From Flaviramulus sp. (lineage in GTDB: Bacteria > Bacteroidota > Bacteroidia > Flavobacteriales > Flavobacteriaceae), in contig JANQTJ010000015.1 of NCBI GenBank assembly GCA_030731745.1, forward strand, positions 1 through 64,000: DNA of 64,000 bases. Direction: 5' to 3'. Position numbers and translations under genes: made by a program. Positions 1 through 7,277 of this stretch are shown here, in pieces. The notes beneath the pieces are model-generated. The model did not search any database. It was not told the DNA's origin and saw only the letters and a list, made by a program, of their open reading frames with translations. Position 1 is the stretch's first letter, and each line of letters begins with the position of its first letter.

Positions 1-2
1 GA

Positions 3-374
3 GGTTTTGAAGCTTGGAAGAAATCGTCAAAAGAATATGATTCTGTTAGTTCTGTTTCTGCCAAAACGTTTAAGGAGGCTTATGAAAATCATGAAGCACC
101 CGTATTTGACGTAAGAAAAAATGGAGAATTTTTATCAGAACATGTTATAAATGCTAAAAACACACCTCTTGATTATATTAATTATTATTTAGCTGAATTT
201 CCAGATAATGAAACTTTTTATATTCATTGCGCTGGTGGTTATAGAAGTATGATAGCTGCCTCCATTTTAAAAAGCCGAGGTATTCATAATTTAATCGATG
301 TAAAAGGAGGTTTTAAAGATATAAAGGAAGCTGGTGTTGAAGTTTCAGATTATGTTTGCCCTTCAACATTGTAA
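3..374 (+). CDS. C-terminal rhodanese domain of a persulfide-dioxygenase-like (MBL-fold/rhodanese) protein, 5' truncated
   Basis: The reading frame is open from the window edge and ends at TAA 372-374, leaving 123 residues. They form one rhodanese domain: a DVR active-site strand near residue 36 and the persulfide-carrying cysteine in HCAGGYRS (Cys76 of the fragment). The fragment has no start, and the domain boundaries fit the last domain of flavobacterial MBL-fold proteins with tandem rhodanese domains, as in staphylococcal CstB, which oxidises thiol persulfides and releases thiosulfate. That parent architecture is inferred, because the metallo-hydrolase part lies outside the window. A lipoprotein rhodanese follows 10 bases downstream and a YeeE/YedE transporter pair lies beyond, which supports a role in sulfane-sulfur handling. 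Confidence 0.75.
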   Translation, partial: GFEAWKKSSKEYDSVSSVSAKTFKEAYENHEAPVFDVRKNGEFLSEHVINAKNTPLDYINYYLAEFPDNETFYIHCAGGYRSMIAASILKSRGIHNLIDVKGGFKDIKEAGVEVSDYVCPSTL

Positions 375-384
375 ACATAAACAG

Positions 385-747
385 ATGAAATATATTTTAA
401 TGATGTCAATATTCTCTTTCTTATTTGGTTGTAATGCACAACAATTTGATAAAATAATAAATCTGAACAATGATGCTTTTAAAACTGAAATAGATTCAAA
501 TAAAGTAACATTAGTTGATGTTAGAACCCCAATTGAATTTAAATCTGGTCATATTAAAAATGCCATAAATATTAATTTTTTTGATAGAGAGCAATTCATT
601 ACCTCTTTTAATAAATTAGATAAAGAAGCTCCTGTTTATTTGTACTGCCGTTCTGGAAACAGAAGTTTAAAAGCAGCCAAAAGATTAGACAGTCTAGGAT
701 TTAAGAAAATTTATAATCTGAAAGGTGGCTATATGAATTGGAATTAA
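385..747 (+). CDS. Rhodanese-like lipoprotein
   Basis: This 120-residue protein starts at ATG 385. An upstream in-frame ATG at 334 would overlap the preceding gene and spoil the signal peptide. Residues 1-16 are a lipoprotein signal ending in FLFGC, with Cys16 as the lipidation site. The rest is a single rhodanese domain with DVRTP near residue 45, the active loop YCRSGNRS (catalytic Cys88), and a closing GGYMNW motif. It would move sulfane sulfur on the periplasmic side of a membrane. It follows the rhodanese fragment by 10 bases and is probably co-transcribed with it. The exact donor and acceptor cannot be read from the sequence. Confidence 0.85.
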   Translation: MKYILMMSIFSFLFGCNAQQFDKIINLNNDAFKTEIDSNKVTLVDVRTPIEFKSGHIKNAININFFDREQFITSFNKLDKEAPVYLYCRSGNRSLKAAKRLDSLGFKKIYNLKGGYMNWN

Positions 748-761
748 GAGGTTTATAAGTT

Positions 762-1637
762 CTATTTTTTTCTTTTAAAAAACCCATAAGTATTTTGACC
801 AATAAAATCTTTAGGAAACTTTTCATCGCCTTCAAAACCTAATTTTATAGTTCCACTATCTTCTGGAATGTAATTTGTTTTGAAAATGTAATCCCACAGG
901 CTTAAGCTTATTCCAAAATTAACACCATATTTTTCTTTTGGCAAAACATAAGAATGATGGTATAAATGCATGACAGGGTTGTTAAAAATATACCTAAACG
1001 GCCCCCAAGTTATTTTAATATTGGAATGGTTAAAATGCCCAATGGTAATTGCTAAAAAATGAACTATAAATGCTTGCTTTGGTTCAAAGCCAAACAATAT
1101 CATAACTCCAAATGTTTTTAGCGGTTTGTATAAAATGTTTTCCATCCAATGGTAACGCAAATGAGCGGCAAAACCCATTTCTTTAACACTGTGGTGAACT
1201 TTATGGAATTTCCAGAGTGCAGGATATTTATGCAATAATATGTGTGTAAACCATTGTACAAAATCAAGCACGATAAAGAATACTACTAACTGAGTCCAGG
1301 TGGGCAAACCTGAAGGGTCAAATAATGCGAGCGTTTTATTATGGATTCCTATATCATTAAATATCACTTGTAAAACTTTATAAAAACCACTTATGGCAAT
1401 TGAAAAAATAAAGAAATTAAAGAACATATAAAATCCGTCAAGCCAAAAATCTTTTCTGAAGATAGATTGCTCTTTACGCCAAGGAAAAAACATTTCTAGG
1501 ATCCAAACAATAAGAGATATTACTATTAAACCCCAAAAGTAGTTGGTATACCAAGGCACTTCAAAAATGATTGATTTCCATGTCCAATCTATGGTCCCAT
1601 TAAAAGGATTTAAGAATGCATTTATATATTTTTCCAT
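762..1637 (-). CDS. Sterol desaturase / fatty acid hydroxylase family protein
   Basis: This is a 291-residue membrane protein of the fatty acid hydroxylase superfamily, a di-iron oxygenase acting on lipids. The iron-binding histidines are all present: HILLH (132-136), HKVHH (145-149), HFNH (201-204) and HLYHH (224-228). Hydrophobic segments lie at about 35-52, 70-95, 115-132 and 180-200. I chose ATG 1637; a TTG 30 bases upstream (1667) would add ten residues without hydrophobic or conserved features. The gene runs opposite to the sulfur genes on either side, so it is not in their operon. The substrate (sterol, fatty acid, carotenoid or hopanoid-like lipid) cannot be told from the sequence. 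Confidence 0.85.
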   Translation of the reverse strand: MEKYINAFLNPFNGTIDWTWKSIIFEVPWYTNYFWGLIVISLIVWILEMFFPWRKEQSIFRKDFWLDGFYMFFNFFIFSIAISGFYKVLQVIFNDIGIHNKTLALFDPSGLPTWTQLVVFFIVLDFVQWFTHILLHKYPALWKFHKVHHSVKEMGFAAHLRYHWMENILYKPLKTFGVMILFGFEPKQAFIVHFLAITIGHFNHSNIKITWGPFRYIFNNPVMHLYHHSYVLPKEKYGVNFGISLSLWDYIFKTNYIPEDSGTIKLGFEGDEKFPKDFIGQNTYGFFKRKK

Positions 1638-1686
1638 TATTGTTTCTAAATTTAAACAATTATCCAACTAAATTCAATAATATTAT

Positions 1687-1700
1687 GTAACAATGGTTAC
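1687..1700. promoter_or_regulatory. Palindrome GTAAC-N4-GTTAC, candidate Crp/Fnr-type operator
   Basis: Perfect 5-base arms GTAAC and GTTAC are separated by AATG, 47 bases before the yeeE/yedE start and 49 bases before the divergent desaturase start. Half-site length and 4-base spacing match the geometry of FNR-family sites (TTGAT-N4-ATCAA). Assignment to a Crp/Fnr regulator is inference; no regulator gene lies in the window. Confidence 0.4.
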
Positions 1701-1747
1701 CTTTAAAATCTTAGAAATACTTTTTCTTTGCAACTTAATAATAAAAA

Positions 1748-2305
1748 ATGAATTGGATTTTTGAACCTTGGCCATGGTATGTTTCAGGCCCAATGATAGC
1801 ATTTATAATGCTTTTATTAATTATGGTTGGTAAAAATTTTGGAATGTCTTCAAATTTACGAACCATGTGCACTATTTGTGGTGCAGGAAAAAATACAGAC
1901 TTTTTTAAATTCGATTGGAAATCTCAAAAATGGAACTTAGTAGTTGTTTTAGGTGCTATTATTGGTGGTTTTATTGGATCTCATTTATTAACAAATGATT
2001 TTGCAGTTAATATAAATCCAGAAACTATATCTGATTTAAAGGTGCTAGGTTTTAATAGCGCAGGTAAAGCATATCTACCTACCGAACTTTTTGATAATTC
2101 TGTATTTAGCAACTTAAAAGGAATTACATTATTAGCTCTAGGCGGTTTACTTGTTGGCTTTGGTGCTAGATATGCTGGAGGTTGTACTTCTGGGCACGCA
2201 ATATCTGGTTTAAGTAATTTACAACTCCCCTCTTTAATAGCTGTGATTGGTTTTTTTATAGGCGGATTGGTTATGATTCATTTTTTATTTCCATTAATTT
2301 TTTAA
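1748..2305 (+). CDS. YeeE/YedE family transporter, first half
   Basis: This 185-residue integral membrane protein belongs to the YeeE/YedE (DUF395, sulfur transport) family, whose best known member TsuA imports thiosulfate. Family-type cysteine motifs are visible: CTIC at 41-44 and GGCTSGH with Cys146, the loop that forms the substrate path in TsuA. Hydrophobic segments lie at about 12-30, 62-85, 125-140 and 158-180. It is half the length of full TsuA-like proteins. The missing half is the next gene, 3 bases downstream, so the two subunits probably assemble as one transporter. The substrate, thiosulfate or another sulfur species, is inferred from the family and the adjoining rhodaneses. Confidence 0.85.
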   Translation: MNWIFEPWPWYVSGPMIAFIMLLLIMVGKNFGMSSNLRTMCTICGAGKNTDFFKFDWKSQKWNLVVVLGAIIGGFIGSHLLTNDFAVNINPETISDLKVLGFNSAGKAYLPTELFDNSVFSNLKGITLLALGGLLVGFGARYAGGCTSGHAISGLSNLQLPSLIAVIGFFIGGLVMIHFLFPLIF

Positions 2306-2308
2306 GCT

Positions 2309-2725
2309 ATGATAAGAACACTAATTTATTTATTAATAGGGATTGTATTTGGTATTACCATGTTTAAATCCGAAGCTTCTTCATGGTTTCGTATTTATGA
2401 AATGTTTAAGTTTGAATCATTCCATATGTATGGTATTATTGGTTCTGCCTTAGCAGTGGGTATTATTTTTGTACAAATTATTAAACGTAAAAAACTGAAA
2501 TCGTTTTATAAAGAAGAAATCATTTTTACTCCAAAGGATAAAGGTATTGCGCGCTATTTAATAGGAGGTATTATTTTTGGCTTAGGTTGGGCATTAGCAG
2601 GCGCTTGTCCCGGACCCATGTTTACACTTCTAGGTGCTGGATTTTTCCCAATTTTAATAGTAATCCTTTTTGCTGTTATAGGAACTTACGTTTATGGTTT
2701 ATTAAAAGATAGATTACCGCATTAA
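2309..2725 (+). CDS. YeeE/YedE family transporter, second half (DUF6691-type)
   Basis: This 138-residue membrane protein starts 3 bases after its partner and is surely translated from the same mRNA. It has four hydrophobic segments (about 3-20, 40-58, 82-100, 110-132). Its signature GACPGPMFTLLGAG, with Cys100, corresponds to the second cysteine loop of full-length YeeE/YedE proteins. A separate short subunit following a YeeE/YedE half is a recurrent arrangement in Bacteroidota and Proteobacteria. Together the pair should carry a reduced sulfur compound across the inner membrane. The nearby hairpin at 2798-2839 probably ends the transcript. Confidence 0.85.
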   Translation: MIRTLIYLLIGIVFGITMFKSEASSWFRIYEMFKFESFHMYGIIGSALAVGIIFVQIIKRKKLKSFYKEEIIFTPKDKGIARYLIGGIIFGLGWALAGACPGPMFTLLGAGFFPILIVILFAVIGTYVYGLLKDRLPH

Positions 2726-2797
2726 TTTGTCTTCAAAAATTCAAGATTAATTAGTTCAATCTGCAAAAGATTATTAAGATTAATTATTTTACAGGAG

Positions 2798-2839
2798 AAA
2801 ACTACTAAAAACATATTTAGCTTTTTAGTGGTTTTTTTT
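2798..2839 (+). terminator. Rho-independent terminator after the sulfur transporter pair
   Basis: Arms AAAACTACTAAAAA and TTTTTAGTGGTTTT pair with a single G-T, enclose about ten bases, and are followed by a run of T. The position is 73 bases after the stop of the second transporter gene. Confidence 0.75.
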
Positions 2840-2883
2840 ATGAATATATTTTAGTTGATTCATAGTATTGCGATCAATGAAAA

Positions 2884-2908
2884 TATCGTCATACTACAGA
2901 TGACGATA
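2884..2908. repeat. Perfect 9-base inverted repeat upstream of the M14 peptidase
   Basis: Arms TATCGTCAT and ATGACGATA flank a 7-base spacer. There is no T-run on either side, so it does not look like a terminator. It lies 70 bases before the peptidase start and may be an operator or an isolated repeat remnant. Its function is unknown. Confidence 0.45.
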
Positions 2909-2977
2909 GTAATTAAGAAATAAATACATCAAAAATAAAAGTATAATCGTATTTTTAGTTTCAAAATTTAAAGCACT

Positions 2978-5497
2978 ATGAAAAACTATTATTTTGTTCT
3001 AATCTTATTATTATCTCTAGGGTTACAATCTCAAAACCAATTTGAATTATCTTATCATTTACCTCAAAATGTAACCTATAATCAAAAAATACCAACTCCT
3101 GAAAGTGTCCTTGGTTTTAAAGTTGGAGAATGGCATGTAACCCATGACAAATTAGTCGAATACATGAAAACACTAGCCACTATTTCAGATAGAATTTCTA
3201 TTGAAAACAGAGGCAAAACTTTTGAAGGTAGACCAATGATTTTACTAACCGTTACTTCACCAGAAAATCAAAAAAATATAGAATCTATTAGGTTAAATCA
3301 TTTAAAATTAACTGAACCAGGTAGTAATGATTTGAGTTTAGAGTCTATGCCAATTGTTGTTTACCAAGGTTTTTCAATACATGGAAACGAGCCAAGTGGC
3401 TCAAACGCTAGTCTAATATTAGCATATTATTTAGCTGCTGCTAAAGGCCCAGAAATAGACAAATTACTTAAAAATACTATAATTTTATTAGACCCATCAT
3501 TTAATCCAGACGGGTTACAACGATTTGCATCATGGGTAAATGTAAATAAAAGTGAGATGTTGAATCCAGACCCTAACGATAGAGAATATAACGAGGTTTG
3601 GCCTAGAGGCAGAAGTAATCATTATTGGTTTGATTTAAATAGAGATTGGTTACCAGCTCAATTACCAGAATCTCAAGCAAGAATTCTAACTTATAATAAT
3701 TGGATGCCTAATATTTTAACAGATCATCACGAAATGGGAACTAATTCTACATTTTTTTTTCAACCTGGTGTTCAATCAAGAGTCCATCCTTTAACCCCTA
3801 AAGCTAATCAAGAATTAACAAAAGAAATAGGAAATTTTCATGCAAAAGCCTTAAATAGTATAGGTTCTCTTTATTTTACTGAAGAACGATATGATGATTT
3901 TTATTATGGTAAGGGGTCAACTTTCCCTGATATCAATGGTGCTATTGGTATTTTATTTGAGCAAGCGAGTTCTAGAGGTCATGTACAAGAAAGTGATAAC
4001 GGACTGTTAACCTTTCCATTTACCATAAGAAATCAATTTACAACAGCTTTATCAACTCTCGAAGCAGCAAACCAAATGCGGCTAAAACTTTTAGATTATC
4101 AAAGAGAATTTTTTAGTAATGAAAATAAAGAAAACTCAAAGAATACAACCAAGGGATTTGTTTTTGGTAATAATGAAGATGAAGCCAGAACATTTCATTT
4201 CGCTGAAATATTAAAAAGGCATAACATCAAATTGAATAAACCCAATAGCGATATTAGTTTAAATGGCAAACTGTTTAAGAAGGAAAGCAGTTATATTGTT
4301 TCTTTGAATCAAAAAAGAAGTACTGTCATTAAAGCCATGTTTGATAAAAGAACAACGTTTACAGATAGTCTTTTTTATGATATTTCTGCCTGGACCTACC
4401 CTATGGCATTCAATTTAGATTATGCAGAATTAAAATCTACTTCCAACTTTGGAGACTTAGCAGAAAATATACAGTTAAAAAATGGTGTAGCTACCAACAA
4501 AAGCGATTATGCTTATTTAATGCCATGGCATGAGTATTATGCGCCTAAAGCCTTAAATAAAATACTAGAGAATGGCATTAGAGCAAAAGTAGGCTTACAG
4601 CCGTTTACTTTAAACAATGAAACCTTTGATTACGGGACCATTTTAATTCCTGTTAAAAACCAAAACTTAAATGAAAATGAATTATTTGAGATTTTAAATA
4701 AAATTGCTTCTGAAAGTTATGTTAAAATAACTGCTGTAAAAACTGGATTAACTATAGGTATCGATCTAGGGAGTACTTCATTTAAAACCATAGAAAAACA
4801 AAAAGTAGCATTATTGGTTGGAGATGGTGTAACTTCCACTGATGCTGGAGAAATTTGGCACTTATTTTATCAGAGATACCACATGCATATTACCAAATTA
4901 GATGTAACTAATTTAGGTAGCTTAGATTTGTCAAAGTATACATCTATAATTTTACCTAGCAATAGAATGAATTTAGATAAAGGAACCATTACTAAATTAA
5001 AAACTTGGGTAAAAGATGGCGGAACACTGATAGGGTACAAAAACGCAGTAAAATGGCTTACTTCCAATGAGTTTTTAAAACTAGATTTTATTGAAACTAA
5101 AGTTAAAGCAAAAAATATAAGTTTCGAGCAAAAAGAAGATTTTAGAGGTGCTCAAAGCATAAGTGGTGCTATTTTTCAAACAGATATTGATAGATCTCAC
5201 CCTATAAACTTTGGATACAAAAATGACAAATTAGCAGTATTTAGGGATACTGAAATATTTATTAAACCTGATAGCTTAAGCTATAACAACCCTATAAAAT
5301 ATTCAAAATCTCCGCTATTAAGTGGATATATTTCTAAGGAAAAATTAGAAGATTTAGAAGGTACAGTCCCATTTCAGGTAAAAAGATCAGGTAGTGGTAA
5401 AATTATTGTATTTACTGACAATACTAATTTTAGAGGGTTTTGGTATGGTACCAATAAATTATTAATGAACGCTATATTTTTTTCCAAAACAATGTAA
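2978..5497 (+). CDS. Secreted M14 family zinc carboxypeptidase-like protein
   Basis: This is an 839-residue exported protein with an N-terminal signal peptide (residues 1-18, hydrophobic VLILLLSLG). The M14 zinc site is readable: HGNE (His135, Glu138), a later histidine in TDHHEMG (about 250-251), and a probable catalytic glutamate in FEQASS (Glu328). The large region after residue 380 has no motif I recognise; around 600-690 it resembles a glutamine-amidotransferase-like or flavodoxin-like domain found at the end of several bacterial M14 proteins. It probably trims peptides in the periplasm or outside the cell. It is followed 16 bases later by the isoaspartyl peptidase, which suggests a peptide-degrading operon. 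Confidence 0.88.
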   Translation: MKNYYFVLILLLSLGLQSQNQFELSYHLPQNVTYNQKIPTPESVLGFKVGEWHVTHDKLVEYMKTLATISDRISIENRGKTFEGRPMILLTVTSPENQKNIESIRLNHLKLTEPGSNDLSLESMPIVVYQGFSIHGNEPSGSNASLILAYYLAAAKGPEIDKLLKNTIILLDPSFNPDGLQRFASWVNVNKSEMLNPDPNDREYNEVWPRGRSNHYWFDLNRDWLPAQLPESQARILTYNNWMPNILTDHHEMGTNSTFFFQPGVQSRVHPLTPKANQELTKEIGNFHAKALNSIGSLYFTEERYDDFYYGKGSTFPDINGAIGILFEQASSRGHVQESDNGLLTFPFTIRNQFTTALSTLEAANQMRLKLLDYQREFFSNENKENSKNTTKGFVFGNNEDEARTFHFAEILKRHNIKLNKPNSDISLNGKLFKKESSYIVSLNQKRSTVIKAMFDKRTTFTDSLFYDISAWTYPMAFNLDYAELKSTSNFGDLAENIQLKNGVATNKSDYAYLMPWHEYYAPKALNKILENGIRAKVGLQPFTLNNETFDYGTILIPVKNQNLNENELFEILNKIASESYVKITAVKTGLTIGIDLGSTSFKTIEKQKVALLVGDGVTSTDAGEIWHLFYQRYHMHITKLDVTNLGSLDLSKYTSIILPSNRMNLDKGTITKLKTWVKDGGTLIGYKNAVKWLTSNEFLKLDFIETKVKAKNISFEQKEDFRGAQSISGAIFQTDIDRSHPINFGYKNDKLAVFRDTEIFIKPDSLSYNNPIKYSKSPLLSGYISKEKLEDLEGTVPFQVKRSGSGKIIVFTDNTNFRGFWYGTNKLLMNAIFFSKTM

Positions 5498-5513
5498 ACT
5501 AAATATTTGAATC

Positions 5514-6566
5514 ATGAAAAACACAATATTGTTATTTGTTTTAGTAAGCATGATATCATCATGTAATGAAAATACTAAACAAACTGAAAAACTTATTACA
5601 AGAGAAGCTAACTCTTTAGCCATAGTTATACATGGTGGTGCAGGTGGTGTAACCAGAGAAAATCATAGTCAAGAGCAACAGGAAGCTTACACAAAAAAAT
5701 TACAAGAAGCTTTAGATGCAGGTTATACTGTTTTAGAAAATGGTGGAGTTTCACTAGATGCTATTCAAGCTGCCATAAATATCATGGAAGATTCTCCTCT
5801 TTTTAATGCTGGAAAAGGCGCTGTTTATAACAGTGAAGGTAATCAAGAAATGGATGCAGCTATTATGGATGGAAGTAATTTAAATTGTGGAGCGGTTGCT
5901 GGTGTTAACCACATTAAAAATCCAATTTTAGCAGCTCGTTTTGTTATGGATAGCACAAATCATGTTTTACTAACAGGCAAAGGTGCTGAAATTTTGATGG
6001 CGAATTATGGCTTAGAAATGGTTGATAGTACATACTTTTTTACTGAAAAACGATTCAATCAATTAAAAAAAATACAAGGAAAAGAACTATTAAAGTTAGA
6101 ACATAGTACTGCTTATTTAGAAAATAACCATCTGATTGATGATCATAAATTTGGAACTGTTGGAGCCGTTGCTATAGATAAGAATGGCAATATAGCAGCT
6201 GGAACTTCTACAGGTGGAATGACCAATAAAAAATATGGAAGAATTGGAGATTCACCTATTATAGGTTCAGGAACTTATGCCAACAACCTAACTTGTGGAA
6301 TTTCAGCCACTGGTACAGGAGAATATTTTATGAAAACAGTAGCTGCTCACGAGGTATCAAATTTAATTCAATATAAAGGCTTGAATCCTCAGGAAGCTTT
6401 ACACGAGGTACTATTTAATCAAATAGGAAAACTAGGTGGCGAGGGTGGTATGATTTTGCTTGATAAAGGTGGGAATGTTTATTGGGACTTCAATTCTAGT
6501 GGAATGTTTAGAGGTTATAAAAAATCTAATGGTGATAATGTTGTTGAAATGTTTGAGATGGAATAA
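5514..6566 (+). CDS. Isoaspartyl peptidase / plant-type L-asparaginase, lipoprotein
   Basis: This is a 350-residue Ntn-hydrolase of the isoaspartyl dipeptidase/asparaginase family. It has a lipoprotein signal (MISSC, Cys17) and an alpha part beginning with the IHGGAGG motif (about 39-45). The autocleavage site GTVGAVA makes Thr215 the N-terminal nucleophile of the beta subunit. Downstream STGGM (about 232-236) and GDSPIIGSGTYA match the substrate-binding strands. The mature enzyme removes isoaspartyl residues from damaged peptides and hydrolyses asparagine, here in the periplasm or on a membrane. Right after its stop codon lies a relic of an unrelated sulfatase, so the 3' boundary is a rearrangement point. 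Confidence 0.92.
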   Translation: MKNTILLFVLVSMISSCNENTKQTEKLITREANSLAIVIHGGAGGVTRENHSQEQQEAYTKKLQEALDAGYTVLENGGVSLDAIQAAINIMEDSPLFNAGKGAVYNSEGNQEMDAAIMDGSNLNCGAVAGVNHIKNPILAARFVMDSTNHVLLTGKGAEILMANYGLEMVDSTYFFTEKRFNQLKKIQGKELLKLEHSTAYLENNHLIDDHKFGTVGAVAIDKNGNIAAGTSTGGMTNKKYGRIGDSPIIGSGTYANNLTCGISATGTGEYFMKTVAAHEVSNLIQYKGLNPQEALHEVLFNQIGKLGGEGGMILLDKGGNVYWDFNSSGMFRGYKKSNGDNVVEMFEME

Positions 6567-6568
6567 TT

Positions 6569-6829
6569 ATAGAAGCAACTTCAAGAACTGCCTTAATAAA
6601 AGGTGATTGGGTATTAATACCACCTTACAATGGGCCAAAAATTGAGACTCAAGTAAATATTGAATTAGGTAATTCAGGTGAGTTTATGCTTTTTAATTTA
6701 AAGGAAGATCCATCTCAACAATATAATTTAGCAACAAAAAAACCAGATAAACTAAAAAGTATGATTACCGAATTTGAACAAATTAGAGGAAAAGAATACA
6801 CAAGTATCGAAGCTCTAGAACTGCATTAA
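6569..6829 (+). pseudogene. C-terminal relic of a sulfatase
   Basis: A reading frame with no start codon runs from the asparaginase stop to TAA 6827-6829, about 86 codons. It reads like the last part of a family S1 sulfatase: an ALIKGDWVLIPP strand, NIELGNSGEFMLFNLKEDP, QYNLA, and a tail with FEQIRGKEY. This is the usual KGDWKYI...QLYDLKEDP...NNLA end of such enzymes. Stops at 6545 and 6554 close the frame upstream, and the whole catalytic domain, including the Cys/Ser formylglycine site, is absent. It is therefore a fossil left by a deletion or rearrangement next to the peptidase gene. Identification rests on motif resemblance alone. Confidence 0.7.
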
Positions 6830-7003
6830 AAACAAAAGTTAAATCAATGTATTTGGTTACTTTATTTTTACATTTATGACTTGTTTCCAAAATTGGAAAG
6901 CTCTTTTATAGATTCGTTTGAATTCAAATAATATGATGTAAAACAAAAAACACTGATAATCATACAATTAACAGTGTTTTGATACTTCCTATTTCTAGGT
7001 TCG

Positions 7004-7078
7004 TCGGGGTGGCAGGATTCGAACCTGCGACCTCCGCGTCCCAAACGCGGCGCGATAACCGGGCTACGCTACACCCCG
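7004..7078 (-). tRNA. tRNA-Pro(TGG)
   Basis: On the minus strand the 75 bases fold as a complete cloverleaf. The acceptor stem is CGGGGTG/CACCCCG, the anticodon stem is CCGCG/CGCGG with loop TTTGGGA (anticodon TGG), and the T arm is GCAGG-TTCGAAT-CCTGC. The discriminator base is A, and CCA is not encoded. Confidence 0.97.
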
Positions 7079-7098
7079 ATTTTTGGTTATCTGTTTTG

Positions 7099-7182
7099 CG
7101 GAGAGACAGGGACTCGAACCCTGGCGACAGTTACCCGTCGACAGATTAGCAATCTGCTCCATTACCACTCTGGCACCTCTCC
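7099..7182 (-). tRNA. tRNA-Ser(GCT)
   Basis: The minus strand carries a class II tRNA with a long variable arm. The acceptor is GGAGAGG paired to TCTCTCC, the anticodon loop contains GCT flanked by CAGATT/AATCTG, and the T loop is TTCGAGT. It lies 20 bases upstream of tRNA-Pro in the same orientation, so the two are probably processed from one transcript. Confidence 0.96.
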
Positions 7183-7277
7183 TAATTTTTTATAAGAACT
7201 CTTGCAATAAAATTGCGGTTGCAAATGTAATTCATCCACAACAAGAACGCAACTATTTTATTTGTTTTTTTAAAATA

